In this document: positions 17,729 to 27,312 of the stretch, piece after piece
Position numbering within the stretch: position 1 is the stretch's first letter
Layout: every line of letters starts with the position of its first letter
Assembly: GCA_028823475.1 (NCBI GenBank)
Contig: JAPKBI010000003.1
Span: forward strand, 1 to 32,902
From: Halioglobus sp.
GTDB lineage: Bacteria > Pseudomonadota > Gammaproteobacteria > Pseudomonadales > Halieaceae
Length of the DNA stretch: 32,902 nucleotides
Direction of reading: 5' to 3'
Notes under the pieces: generated by a model
Database searches by the model: none
Seen by the model: only the letters and a program-made list of their open reading frames with translations
Told to the model about the DNA's origin: nothing
Program-made: the position numbers and the translations under genes

Positions 17729-18546
17729 TTAATGCCCTTTCTCCCAATCTTCGGTGCAGCCCCGTTCGCATTGCGATAAGCCATTGCAATCAGATAAAGC
17801 CCCAATGCCACCATGGGCAGTGAAAGCAGCTGCCCCCGGGTCATCCACCCCAGCGCTTGGAATCCAATGTGCCGGTCTGGCTCCCGAAAAAATTCGGCAA
17901 TAAATCGCAGGCAGCCGTAGCCTACGGCAAAGACACCAGCAACAGACCAGGTCGGCCTTTCACGCGACGAAAACCACAGCATGATGATAAACAGTAGCAC
18001 TCCCTCAAGGGCAAACTGATACAGCTGTGAGGGATGTCGAGCAAGTTGCAGCGGGTCACGCGGAAAAATCATTGCCCAGGGCGCATCAGTGGCCCGCCCC
18101 CATAGTTCCTGGCCAATAAAATTCCCCAGACGACCGAAGGCTAGGCCCACCGGCGCCAGCGGCGCGACAAAGTCCAACAGCGACCCAAACACTATTTTGT
18201 GGCGACGGGCAAACAGGTACATGGCAAACATCACACCGAGTAAACCGCCATGAAACGACATTCCACCCTGCCAAACCCGTAATACCCAGGTAGGGTCTTG
18301 CACCAGCTTTTCACCCCCGTAAAAGAGGGCGTAACCTATCCGACCGCCAAGGACGACACCCAGCGCGGCATAAAAAATAAGATCGTCGACCTGGTCGCGC
18401 TGAACAGCCGTCCAAGCGAGTCGGCTGCGCCGCGCAGCGAACCACCACGCAAAAGCTAGGCCTGCCAAATAGGTCAAGCCGTACCAATGCACTGTTAACG
18501 GCCCCAGGGAAAGGGCGACAGGGTCTAGTTCAGGATATGGCAGCAT
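17725..18546 (-). CDS. lgt: prolipoprotein diacylglyceryl transferase
   Basis: [35 protein letters not shown]...[11 protein letters not shown]...[11 protein letters not shown]...[45 protein letters not shown]; Lgt signature. Overlaps thyA by 4 nt. Confidence 0.96.
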   Translation of the reverse strand: MLPYPELDPVALSLGPLTVHWYGLTYLAGLAFAWWFAARRSRLAWTAVQRDQVDDLIFYAALGVVLGGRIGYALFYGGEKLVQDPTWVLRVWQGGMSFHGGLLGVMFAMYLFARRHKIVFGSLLDFVAPLAPVGLAFGRLGNFIGQELWGRATDAPWAMIFPRDPLQLARHPSQLYQFALEGVLLFIIMLWFSSRERPTWSVAGVFAVGYGCLRFIAEFFREPDRHIGFQALGWMTRGQLLSLPMVALGLYLIAMAYRNANGAAPKIGRKGIK

Positions 18547-18682
18547 GGTTTCACTTCAATGAGTAGCCAACGAATAAGCCGGACAATCATCGCCCGCATG
18601 AGTAATCAAGATCGAAAAAACGTATTATCATCCAGCGCGTAGCGATTCACAATTATTTTGCCCCGACTAATGGTTACAATTT

Positions 18683-19456
18683 ATGTGCTTGTTGATTTTG
18701 GCCCACCAGATTTCATCAGACTACCCCCTTTTAGTGGCGGCCAACCGGGATGAGTTTCACGCTAGGCCTACCGCCGCATCTCATTTCTGGCCTGAGTACC
18801 CGGAACTGCTGGCTGGCCAGGACCTCCTGCAGGGCGGGACATGGATGGGCATGACCCGCAGCGGACGCTTTGCAGCCGTGACTAACTACCGCGACCCGTC
18901 ACACACACCCGAGGCTCCCCGCTCCCGCGGAGAACTCCCGCTGCAGTACCTGACGGGCTCGCAGACTCCCGAGGACTTCCTTAGCGACATTGCAGCGCAG
19001 GCGCAGGACTATGCGGGCTTTAATCTTCTGGTGGGCGATCGCAACAGCCTGTGGCATTACACCAACAGCGACACAAAGGGTGCGCAGAATCTGCCCCCCG
19101 GCGTCTATGGGCTCAGCAACGCCACCCTCGACACGCCCTGGCCTAAGGTAATGCTTGGCAAGGCCAAACTAATGGCGCTGCTAGAGACCGGCCCGATATC
19201 CCATCGCGCACTGGCCGACGTCGTTTCCAGCCAGCGCTTAGCGGACCAAAACAGCCTCATTGCGCAAGGCCTCGACAGCACCATGGAGTCCACGTTATCA
19301 CCTCAGTTTATTGTGACGGACACCTACGGCACGCGCTCCAGCACCACGTTGTGGTTCGATGCCCAGGACCAGGCCAGCTGGCTGGAGTTGAGCTTCAATG
19401 CACAGGGGGTATTGGGCGAGGTGCAACACAAAGAAATGCGTTTGAGCGTCAGCTAA
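18683..19456 (+). CDS. NRDE family protein (TANGO2-like)
   Basis: MCLLILAHQISSDYPLLVAANRDEFHARPTAASHFWPEYPELLAGQDLLQGGTWMGMTRSGRFAAVTNYRDP; N-terminal Cys and the NRDE motif. Confidence 0.92.
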   Translation: MCLLILAHQISSDYPLLVAANRDEFHARPTAASHFWPEYPELLAGQDLLQGGTWMGMTRSGRFAAVTNYRDPSHTPEAPRSRGELPLQYLTGSQTPEDFLSDIAAQAQDYAGFNLLVGDRNSLWHYTNSDTKGAQNLPPGVYGLSNATLDTPWPKVMLGKAKLMALLETGPISHRALADVVSSQRLADQNSLIAQGLDSTMESTLSPQFIVTDTYGTRSSTTLWFDAQDQASWLELSFNAQGVLGEVQHKEMRLSVS

Positions 19457-19502
19457 AACAGTGCCGGCAACAAAGCCGGGCAAGAATATTGGCAGTGCCG
19501 CA

Positions 19503-21767
19503 CTACTCCACCGGACTGTGAATGAACTTTTCCATTCCGTGCTCGGCAAGAAAGCGCTCTAGGCGACGGCTTATCTCATCGGCGTAATCCATTGTCATCA
19601 CTTCTTCCAGCAATTCGCGCGCCTCACTGCCTCGAATATGCCGCAGTGCATTCTTGACTTTAGGAAGACTTGTCGCGTTCATCGACAAAACGTCATACCC
19701 CATTGCCAGCAAGAGCACAGCCGCGCCCGGGTCGCCGGCCAACTCCCCGCAGATTCCAACAGGAACGTTCTCCGCCACGCCGGCCACCGCAACTTCTTGA
19801 AGCGCCTTTAATACGGCCGGGTGTAGAGAGTGATAAAGGCGTGCCACCCGCGCATTATTGCGATCCACTGCCAACAGATACTGAGTAAGATCGTTACTGC
19901 CAACCGACAAGAAATCGACGCGTTTGGCCATCGCCCGCGCCTGGTAAACCGCCGAAGGCACCTCAACCATGACGCCAATGGGCGGCAGCTTTCCTGCTAA
20001 ACCGCCTCGGCTGAGCTCACGGTGACAGCGCTTGATCAGATCGAGCGCCTCATCCAACTCCGGAATATTGCAGACCATGGGCAACATAATACGCAGATTG
20101 CCTAGGCCCTCATTGGCCTTGAGCATAGCGCGAACCTGGGCCAAGAATATCTCCGGGTGATCCAGTGTCACGCGAATCCCGCGCCAACCCAGAAAAGGGT
20201 TGTCTTCTTCGATAGGAAAATACGACAGCGCTTTGTCGCCGCCGATATCCAGCGTGCGCATGGTCACAGGCTTGGGCGCAAAGGCCTCTAACTGCTGGCG
20301 ATAGATTTGTCTCTGCTCCTCCTCACTGGGAAAACGATCCCTGAGCAGAAACGGCACCTCCGTGCGGTAAAGGCCGACACCCTCAGCACCTTGTTCCAGC
20401 GAGCGGGTGACATCCGCCATCAAACCGGTATTCACCCACAGCGGCATGCGATGGCCGTCGAGCGTCACACAGGGCTCGTCTCGCAGCGATTCGAGATCCC
20501 GCGAGAGTGCACTGTCTTCATCAACGATTTGCTGGAAGCGCTGCTTGATCTCGGGCAGGGGGTTGATATGCACCGTGCCGTTATAACCATCGATGATCAA
20601 CTCGCGGTCTTGCAGCCTGGCATAGGGCAAATCGATCGCACCCATAACCGTAGGCACCCCCATCGCTCGCGCGAGAATGGCAACATGTGAATTGCCTGAG
20701 CCACGCACGGATATCAGGCCCGCGAGCTTCTCGCGAGGAATCTCTCCGAGGGAGGTCGCCGTCAGCTCCTCACCCACAAGAATCGTCTGGCTCGGGTAGG
20801 TCTTCACTTCGTGACTGGCCGCCTGCAGGTAAGCGAGCACTCGCGTACCCAAATCCTTAACATCCACCGCACGTTCTTTCAGGTAACTGTGTTCCATACG
20901 CTCAAAATGACGAATGTGCTCTATCATCACTTGGCTCAGCGCGCCCTGCGCCCATTGTCCGGCTTTGATCAGGCCAACCACTTCCGCGCCAATGGTAGAG
21001 TCGTCCAGAATGCTGAGATAAACATCAAACAGCGCATGGTCCTCAGGGCTGAGCTCCGAACCCAGATTGTCAGCAACTCGCTGAATATCTTCCTGCACAC
21101 TCTGCAGAGCCTCACGGAAGGCACGAACTTCCTTGCGCCTATTTTGCGCCTGACGCGCTGGAACGGCGTAAAGGTCTGCGCCCGGGGACACCACCACAGC
21201 AATGCCAATTGCGATCCCCGCAGCACCGGGCACACCCACAATTTTGGCGGGGGCCGCACCGTCCAGAGCCTGCGATTCTACAACACCGGTGGCTTGAGCA
21301 TGCGCAATAACACCTGCCAGCTGTGCCGACAGCGTTACCAGAAAAGCTTCTTCACTCTCATCAAAACGACGGCGGTCAGCCTGTTGCACCACCAATACAC
21401 CCAGCAGACGCCGTTGGTGAATGATGGGCACACCCAAAAATGCGTGAAAGTGCTCTTCCCCAATACCGGGAAGGAATTGGAAGTTGGGGTGACTTTCGGC
21501 TTCTTCAAGGTTGACCGGCTCTCCTCGCTCCGCGACTAGACCAATCAGGCCCTCGCCCTCGGCAAGGCTGGCCATACCCACCAACTCTTGGTTCAGTCCT
21601 TGGGTCGCCTGAAACACATAGCGCCCGCCCGCCAAATCTCGCATGTACACACTGCACACCTGAGTATTCATGGCTTCACGCACACGACGCACAGTAATCT
21701 GGAGAGCCTCATTCAGCCCACGGGCTGCATTGACCTCCTGAACAATGTGGCGCAGAGTTTCGAGCAT
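19503..21767 (-). CDS. ptsP: phosphoenolpyruvate-protein phosphotransferase PtsP (GAF plus EI domains)
   Basis: N-terminal GAF region, then VRGSGNSHVAILARAMGVPTVMG, EGVGLYRTEVPFLLRDRFPSEEEQ, GWRGIRVTLDHPEIF, SVGSNDLTQYLLAVDRNNARV. Confidence 0.95.
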   Translation of the reverse strand: MLETLRHIVQEVNAARGLNEALQITVRRVREAMNTQVCSVYMRDLAGGRYVFQATQGLNQELVGMASLAEGEGLIGLVAERGEPVNLEEAESHPNFQFLPGIGEEHFHAFLGVPIIHQRRLLGVLVVQQADRRRFDESEEAFLVTLSAQLAGVIAHAQATGVVESQALDGAAPAKIVGVPGAAGIAIGIAVVVSPGADLYAVPARQAQNRRKEVRAFREALQSVQEDIQRVADNLGSELSPEDHALFDVYLSILDDSTIGAEVVGLIKAGQWAQGALSQVMIEHIRHFERMEHSYLKERAVDVKDLGTRVLAYLQAASHEVKTYPSQTILVGEELTATSLGEIPREKLAGLISVRGSGNSHVAILARAMGVPTVMGAIDLPYARLQDRELIIDGYNGTVHINPLPEIKQRFQQIVDEDSALSRDLESLRDEPCVTLDGHRMPLWVNTGLMADVTRSLEQGAEGVGLYRTEVPFLLRDRFPSEEEQRQIYRQQLEAFAPKPVTMRTLDIGGDKALSYFPIEEDNPFLGWRGIRVTLDHPEIFLAQVRAMLKANEGLGNLRIMLPMVCNIPELDEALDLIKRCHRELSRGGLAGKLPPIGVMVEVPSAVYQARAMAKRVDFLSVGSNDLTQYLLAVDRNNARVARLYHSLHPAVLKALQEVAVAGVAENVPVGICGELAGDPGAAVLLLAMGYDVLSMNATSLPKVKNALRHIRGSEARELLEEVMTMDYADEISRRLERFLAEHGMEKFIHSPVE

Positions 21768-21773
21768 AGTGGC

Positions 21774-22274
21774 TTACACCCCCTCAAGCTTGTCAGTGTA
21801 ACGTCCCAATGGCAGGGCCAATTCTTTCATTGCCCTGCGATAAACCTCGCGCTTGAATGACACCACCTGATTCAGCGGATACCAATAGCTGACCCATTGC
21901 CAATGATCAAACTCAGGCTTGTCATCAAGATCCAGCTGCACCGCCGCGTCATCCTTCAGCAGGCGCAGTAAAAACCATTTTTGTTTCTGCCCGATGCATA
22001 AAGGCTTTTGGCCCTCACGAACGAATCGCCGCGGCAGCCGATAACGCAACCAGCCTTTGGTAATGCCTAAAACCTCCACCGCGTCGGGCGACAAGCCCAA
22101 CTCTTCATACAATTCGCGATACAGCGCCTGCTCCGGAGACTCTCCCTTGCTAATCCCCCCCTGGGGGAACTGCCAGTTATCCTGGCCACCAACCCGCCGG
22201 GCCCACAGCAGCTGGGCCTGCTCGTTGACCAGCATTATTCCAACATTCGGCCGAAAACCGTCTGAATCAATCAC
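21774..22274 (-). CDS. rppH: RNA pyrophosphohydrolase
   Basis: [61 protein letters not shown]; Nudix box; adjacent to ptsP as in other gammaproteobacteria. Confidence 0.96.
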   Translation of the reverse strand: MIDSDGFRPNVGIMLVNEQAQLLWARRVGGQDNWQFPQGGISKGESPEQALYRELYEELGLSPDAVEVLGITKGWLRYRLPRRFVREGQKPLCIGQKQKWFLLRLLKDDAAVQLDLDDKPEFDHWQWVSYWYPLNQVVSFKREVYRRAMKELALPLGRYTDKLEGV

Positions 22275-22391
22275 TTAAAAAATTCACCTATTAGTAGAGT
22301 AGGGCATTGTTCCACAATTTGCAGGCCCTGAGAAATTTACTATAGCTGACTCTCGGTCTATGATATTAATCCTTTTTTTGAGACCCCCACT

Positions 22392-23045
22392 GTGACACTG
22401 GCAATATTTGACCTCGACAACACCCTAATCGGCGGCGACAGCGACAATCTGTGGGGACAATTCCTCTGCGAACAGCAACTCGTAGAGACTACCGATTACG
22501 CCCAGCGCAATGATCAGTTCTATGCTGACTACCAGGCCGGCCAGCTAGATATAGACGCCTATCTTCGCTTCGCCCTCAGTGCCTTAAAGGGGCGTTCTCC
22601 GAGACAGCTTCAGGACTGGCATTTAGCCTTCATGGCCAGCAAAATCACACCCATCATGCTACCTAAAGCTGCGGCCCTCATTGACGACCACCGCCAGCGC
22701 GGACACGAATTGCTGGTCATTACCGCGACCAATCGCTTCATCACTGAACCTATTGTCGAATCACTGGGCATTCAAAACCTGATTGCCAGCGAAGGAGAAA
22801 TCATTGGCGGCCGCTATACTGGAGAGCCCAGCGGAGTGCCCTCCTACCACAAGGGCAAGGTCACCCGGCTTTATGAATGGCTGCATGAGCGCCAGACCAG
22901 CCTCGATGGGGCGTGGTTTTATAGTGATTCACGCAATGATCTGCCGCTGTTAGAGCTGATTGATAATCCGATAGCCGTTGACCCAGATGATGTCTTAAGG
23001 GCCAGGGCTATTGCGCTCGAGTGGCCAGTGATTTCGCTGCGCTGA
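22392..23045 (+). CDS. HAD superfamily hydrolase (HAD-IB type)
   Basis: GTG start; LAIFDLDNTLIGGDSDNLWGQFL, LLVITATNRFITEPIVESLGI, AWFYSDSRNDLPLLELIDNPIAVDPD. Confidence 0.87.
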   Translation: MTLAIFDLDNTLIGGDSDNLWGQFLCEQQLVETTDYAQRNDQFYADYQAGQLDIDAYLRFALSALKGRSPRQLQDWHLAFMASKITPIMLPKAAALIDDHRQRGHELLVITATNRFITEPIVESLGIQNLIASEGEIIGGRYTGEPSGVPSYHKGKVTRLYEWLHERQTSLDGAWFYSDSRNDLPLLELIDNPIAVDPDDVLRARAIALEWPVISLR

Positions 23046-23114
23046 CACGTTTCGCCACGGCGTCGAGCTTTCGGTTCAGTCTGTAGAGGTCGCGCCGCAG
23101 TGCGAAAAAAAAAT

Positions 23115-24296
23115 CTACAACTTACGCGCAAATACCGCCTTCAGATACTCCGTTTCAGGGATTGCCGGATGAATCGGATGATCTGGCCCCTGAGCGCCCT
23201 GCTCAACCACGCGTATACCGCAACCGGCCCGCACCGCCGCCTGTTGCATTGCTGTTATCAAATCTGCGCGAGACAAATGCATAGAGCATGATGCGGAAAC
23301 CAACAGGCCGCCGGGTTGTAATAGCTGCAAGCCCAGGTCATTAATGCGGCGATAGGCCGCTATGCCTTTTTTAAGGTCTTTTTTACGTTGGATGAAGGCG
23401 GGCGGGTCGAGGATAACCACGTCAAATCGACTGCCCTGGGCAACCATCGCCGCCATAGTCTCAGGCGCAGAACCACGGCGAGTCACGACGCGGGACTCCA
23501 CTTGATTCAGGCGGGCATTGGCATCAACACCCTCCAGCGCCTGAGCGGAGCTATCCAGACAACATACCTCGGTTGCACCAAAAGCGGCAGCCTGAACACC
23601 CCATCCGCCAATATAACTGTAGGCATCCAGTACGCTTTTCTCTTTGACCCAGTTCGCTAGGCGCGCCCTAGACATGCGGTGGTCGTAAAACCAACCGGTC
23701 TTCTGGCCATCAAAGACCGGTGCTAGAAATTGCACACCATTCTCTTCTAGGGCAACATGCTGAGGCACTTCGCCATAAACGACCGCACTGTCAGTCGAAA
23801 GCCCCTGCTCCCGACGACTGCGGCTGTCGGCCCGCAACAAAATGCCTCGCGGTTGCAGCGTCGCAATCAGCGCCGCCAGTAATGGCTCGCGATAGCGCTC
23901 TAGGCCGCTATTGTTGAGCTGCATCACCAAATAGTCACCGAAACGGTCTATGATCATTCCAGGCAGCGTATCGCTATCGCCATAAACTAATCGGTAAAAG
24001 GGTTTTTCAAAAGCCGCCTGCCGCATGGCCAGAGCCGCCTCCAATCTCGACGTAAAGAAGGGGGTATCCATGGCACGCTGTTCGCCGGGCGCGTACATCC
24101 TGGCGCAAATAAGTGCGCTAGGTTCCATGTAGGCACTGCCGAGCAGCTTGCCATTGGCATTTCTGACCGCCACTAGATCGCCGGAAGAATAATCACTCAG
24201 GTGTGAGCGCTGGCTATCAACTTCATTGGAATAGACCCAAAGGTGACCGCCGCGCAAACGGTGATCGGCGCCTTTGCGCAAGAAAAGATCAATCAC
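23115..24296 (-). CDS. rlmI: class I SAM-dependent rRNA (cytosine-C5) methyltransferase, RlmI-like
   Basis: PUA-like N-terminus KGADHRLRGGHLWVYSNEV; DAYSYIGGWGVQAAAFGATEVCCLDSSAQAL; FDVVILDPPAFIQRKKDLKKGIAAYRRINDLGLQLLQPGGLLVSASCSMHL. Confidence 0.9.
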   Translation of the reverse strand: MIDLFLRKGADHRLRGGHLWVYSNEVDSQRSHLSDYSSGDLVAVRNANGKLLGSAYMEPSALICARMYAPGEQRAMDTPFFTSRLEAALAMRQAAFEKPFYRLVYGDSDTLPGMIIDRFGDYLVMQLNNSGLERYREPLLAALIATLQPRGILLRADSRSRREQGLSTDSAVVYGEVPQHVALEENGVQFLAPVFDGQKTGWFYDHRMSRARLANWVKEKSVLDAYSYIGGWGVQAAAFGATEVCCLDSSAQALEGVDANARLNQVESRVVTRRGSAPETMAAMVAQGSRFDVVILDPPAFIQRKKDLKKGIAAYRRINDLGLQLLQPGGLLVSASCSMHLSRADLITAMQQAAVRAGCGIRVVEQGAQGPDHPIHPAIPETEYLKAVFARKL

Positions 24297-24323
24297 AGAG
24301 TAAGCCGATCGAGGCTTGAATAC

Positions 24324-24713
24324 CTATTCGTCTTCACATTGCTGCTGATAATCCTCGGCAGACAACAATGCATCCAGATCACTGGTGTCAGCAGGCTGCA
24401 ACTTATAGAACCAACCGTCATTATAAGGATCGGAGTTGACGGTCTCGGGCTCATCTTCAAGCATCGAGTTGATGGCAATCACCTCACCGCCAATAGGCGC
24501 GTAGACATCCGACGCCGCCTTCACCGACTCTACAACGCCAGCATCATCCGCTGCTGCAAAAACAGTTCCCACCTCGGGCAACTCCACAAACACGACATCA
24601 CCCAACGCTTCCTGGGCATGATCGGTGATGCCAATCGTCACCGTGCCATCCTCTTCGCGCCGGGCCCATTCGTGTGTAATAGCGTATCTGAGTTCACTTG
24701 GCGTCTGGCTCAT
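24324..24713 (-). CDS. gcvH: glycine cleavage system H protein
   Basis: [44 protein letters not shown]...[24 protein letters not shown] (lipoyl-Lys motif). Confidence 0.96.
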   Translation of the reverse strand: MSQTPSELRYAITHEWARREEDGTVTIGITDHAQEALGDVVFVELPEVGTVFAAADDAGVVESVKAASDVYAPIGGEVIAINSMLEDEPETVNSDPYNDGWFYKLQPADTSDLDALLSAEDYQQQCEDE

Positions 24714-24845
24714 AGTATTCCCTCTGAAAACATATATCCGGACTCAACGCTAGGCGCGACGATGAGCGATGCCATTATGGCGCTGTTAAGTGGCTTAGTT
24801 TAACGGCCCAGTGATGAAAAACAATATCCCTGAGTGACGAAAGCA

Positions 24846-26063
24846 TTACTCCAGTCCCATGGCATGGCGCAGCAGCTGCTGCTTAAGTGGCGGTATCTGG
24901 CCCACGACCCGCATACCGGCATTACGCAACCAGCGCAACGGCAATGACTGCTGTTCAAACAACCGCTTAAAACTGTCCATAGCTGTCATCATCAGCAGGT
25001 TGTCGCCCTTGCGACGGCGCTGATAGCGACGCAGCAGCTCCAACTGCCCTGAACTGACGCCGCGGGCGTGGCCGGCCAATATCTCCTCGGCCAAAACGGC
25101 AATATCCTGCAGCCCGAGGTTAATTCCCTGGCCGGCCAAGGGGTGAATAGTGTGCGCCGCATCTGCCACCAGCGCGACCCCCGGTTGCACATAGTCAACG
25201 GCATGACGCTGGCGCAGTGGAAACGCCACGCGCTCAGTGCTGCCTATTACCGCGCCAACCCGTCCTTCGATGGCACGCTCGAGTGCGGCGCAAAAAGGCT
25301 GATCCTCCAGCGCCAGCAAGTCATCAACCAGATGTTCCTGCAATGACCACACGATAGAACAGTAGTGGCGTCCGTCCTCGCTGGGCAGCGGTAGCAATGC
25401 CAGCGGCCCGGTGGGTAAAAAGCGTTGCCACGCTGTGTTTTCATGCGAGCGGGCAACTTCTACTGTGGCGACAATCGCGTGATGGCCGTAATCCCACTCT
25501 CGACTTTCAAACGCCATCATCGTCCTCACCCGTGACAGCGCCCCGTCGGCTGCCACCAATAAATCGGCCTCAAGCGTTCCTCCGCCTTCCAGCTCTAACA
25601 ACATGCGGGAGGAGCTCAGCCGCGTGCAGGTACTTAGCGCGACCGAATGTAATAGGCTGATGTCGGGGGCGGCCTGAACTCTGGCAAGTAACGCACGGGT
25701 GATCACGCGGTTTTCCACGATGTGTCCCAGCTCCGGCAGTTTAACCTCAGCACGGTCAAACTCAATTTCTCCGGTTCCCTGCGCATCCCATACGGTCATA
25801 TGGTGGTAAGCGCAGTAGCGGTAGTCAACGATCGACTGCCATGCCCCCAGTTGTTCCAACAATACGCGCGATCGCGGCGTCAAGGCACTCACACGCGGGT
25901 CAAAATTTTGTAAGCTACAGTCGGTCGGTAATGTAACCGTATCGAGCGGTTGCGCCTCGATCAGTGCAATAGACAAGCCCTCACCGCTGAGTGCAACTGC
26001 CAGAGAGGCCCCGGCGATACCCGCGCCGACGATCGCAATATCAAATTGTCGGGTCTCAGCCAC
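24846..26063 (-). CDS. ubiI: FAD-dependent ubiquinone-biosynthesis hydroxylase (UbiI/VisC-like)
   Basis: FDIAIVGAGIAGASLAVAL...DGALSRVR...VQPGVALVADAAHTIHPLAGQGINLGLQDIAVLAEEI; paralogous to and adjacent to ubiH. Confidence 0.85.
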   Translation of the reverse strand: MAETRQFDIAIVGAGIAGASLAVALSGEGLSIALIEAQPLDTVTLPTDCSLQNFDPRVSALTPRSRVLLEQLGAWQSIVDYRYCAYHHMTVWDAQGTGEIEFDRAEVKLPELGHIVENRVITRALLARVQAAPDISLLHSVALSTCTRLSSSRMLLELEGGGTLEADLLVAADGALSRVRTMMAFESREWDYGHHAIVATVEVARSHENTAWQRFLPTGPLALLPLPSEDGRHYCSIVWSLQEHLVDDLLALEDQPFCAALERAIEGRVGAVIGSTERVAFPLRQRHAVDYVQPGVALVADAAHTIHPLAGQGINLGLQDIAVLAEEILAGHARGVSSGQLELLRRYQRRRKGDNLLMMTAMDSFKRLFEQQSLPLRWLRNAGMRVVGQIPPLKQQLLRHAMGLE

Positions 26064-26067
26064 TCAC

Positions 26068-27309
26068 TTAACTCCCATTACCCGCTACACCTGCTGCATA
26101 ACGCACAAATTCTCGCTTGAGACTAGGCATGATGTCCAACCCTGCCAGCGCCAGATCTCGCCCCAAACCCAACACAGGGTCGGCATGCATGAACAAAGCG
26201 GGTATGCGATCACTGAATTGTATGGTTCTGTCCTGGTCAGTTTGTTGCCGCTGCTGATAGCGCTGTAGCATCTCCAGATCACCCGGCGCCAACCCGGCAG
26301 CAATGCCCTGGCTCAGCACACGGCCCAGTTCGGCCACATCTCGTAGCGCCAGATTGAAACCTTGCCCGGCCACAGGATGCAACGCATGGGCAGCATTACC
26401 CATGACGACTATACCTTGGCGTACCTGTTCACTGGACTGCACTAACGATAAGGGGTACGCGTGACGCTCGCCCACTTTTACCAAACGACCCAGTCGGTAG
26501 CCAAAACGTTCCTGAAGAACCTGCAAAAACTGCGCTTCGTCACAGTCCCGCAAATGTCGGGCTTGCTCAGCAGGCAAGGTCCAGACAAGCGCACTCCGAT
26601 TCTCTGTGCCGTCTGCCACAAGCAAGGGTAACAACGCCAAGGGTCCGGTATCGGTAAAACGCTCATAGGCACAACCGCCATGTGGCTCCGCGGAGGCGAT
26701 GTTCGCCACCAAGGCATGTTGCCGATAGGGCTTCTCATTAACGGCCATGCCCAGCTGATCGCGCAGCCGCGAATTGGCACCATCTGCGACCAACAATAGG
26801 CCTGCACTAAGACGACTCTTCGATCCCTCGCCCTCCAGTTCAAGGGTGACACTGTGCCCCTCAGGTCTGGCGCCAACCACCTTGGCCGGACAGCGCACCT
26901 CAACTCGACCCTGCTGGTATAACTGTTGAATCAGCGCGTTGCCGAGCCAGGCATTCTCCACCACATACCCCAGGGCAGGCCAACGGTAATCACTGGCCTG
27001 CAAAAGAGTGCTGCCAAATCGACCTCGACTAGAGACATGAATGCTTTCAATGGCGCACAGCCATTTGCGCAAACCTTCCCACACATTAATGTCGTCATAA
27101 ATCTGGCGGGAGCTATAGCTCAGAGCTGTAGAGCGCGCATCAAATGCCGGATGATAATCCGGCACGCCGCCCTCGACAGCCGCGGGAATCGGGACACCCT
27201 CTACCAACAGAATCGTCGTTTGTGCTGGCAACACAGCGCCCAACTGAAGTGCGAGGCTGATGCCTACCATGCCACCACCGGCAATAACAATGTCGAAATG
27301 ATCAGACAT
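26068..27309 (-). CDS. ubiH: 2-octaprenyl-6-methoxyphenyl hydroxylase, UbiH
   Basis: FDIVIAGGGMVGISLALQL...LLVADGANSRLRDQLGM...GIVVMGNAAHALHPVAGQGFNLALRDVAELGRVL. Confidence 0.9.
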   Translation of the reverse strand: MSDHFDIVIAGGGMVGISLALQLGAVLPAQTTILLVEGVPIPAAVEGGVPDYHPAFDARSTALSYSSRQIYDDINVWEGLRKWLCAIESIHVSSRGRFGSTLLQASDYRWPALGYVVENAWLGNALIQQLYQQGRVEVRCPAKVVGARPEGHSVTLELEGEGSKSRLSAGLLLVADGANSRLRDQLGMAVNEKPYRQHALVANIASAEPHGGCAYERFTDTGPLALLPLLVADGTENRSALVWTLPAEQARHLRDCDEAQFLQVLQERFGYRLGRLVKVGERHAYPLSLVQSSEQVRQGIVVMGNAAHALHPVAGQGFNLALRDVAELGRVLSQGIAAGLAPGDLEMLQRYQQRQQTDQDRTIQFSDRIPALFMHADPVLGLGRDLALAGLDIMPSLKREFVRYAAGVAGNGS

Positions 27310-27312
27310 AGA

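Noticed and set aside
20307-21539. Plus-strand ORFs of 127 and 242 aa opposite ptsP
   Set aside because: Shadow frames of ptsP; amino-acid composition atypical for a real protein.
24714-24845. Possible glycine riboswitch upstream of gcvH
   Set aside because: Minus-strand leader is short and I could not find the conserved glycine aptamer core motifs.
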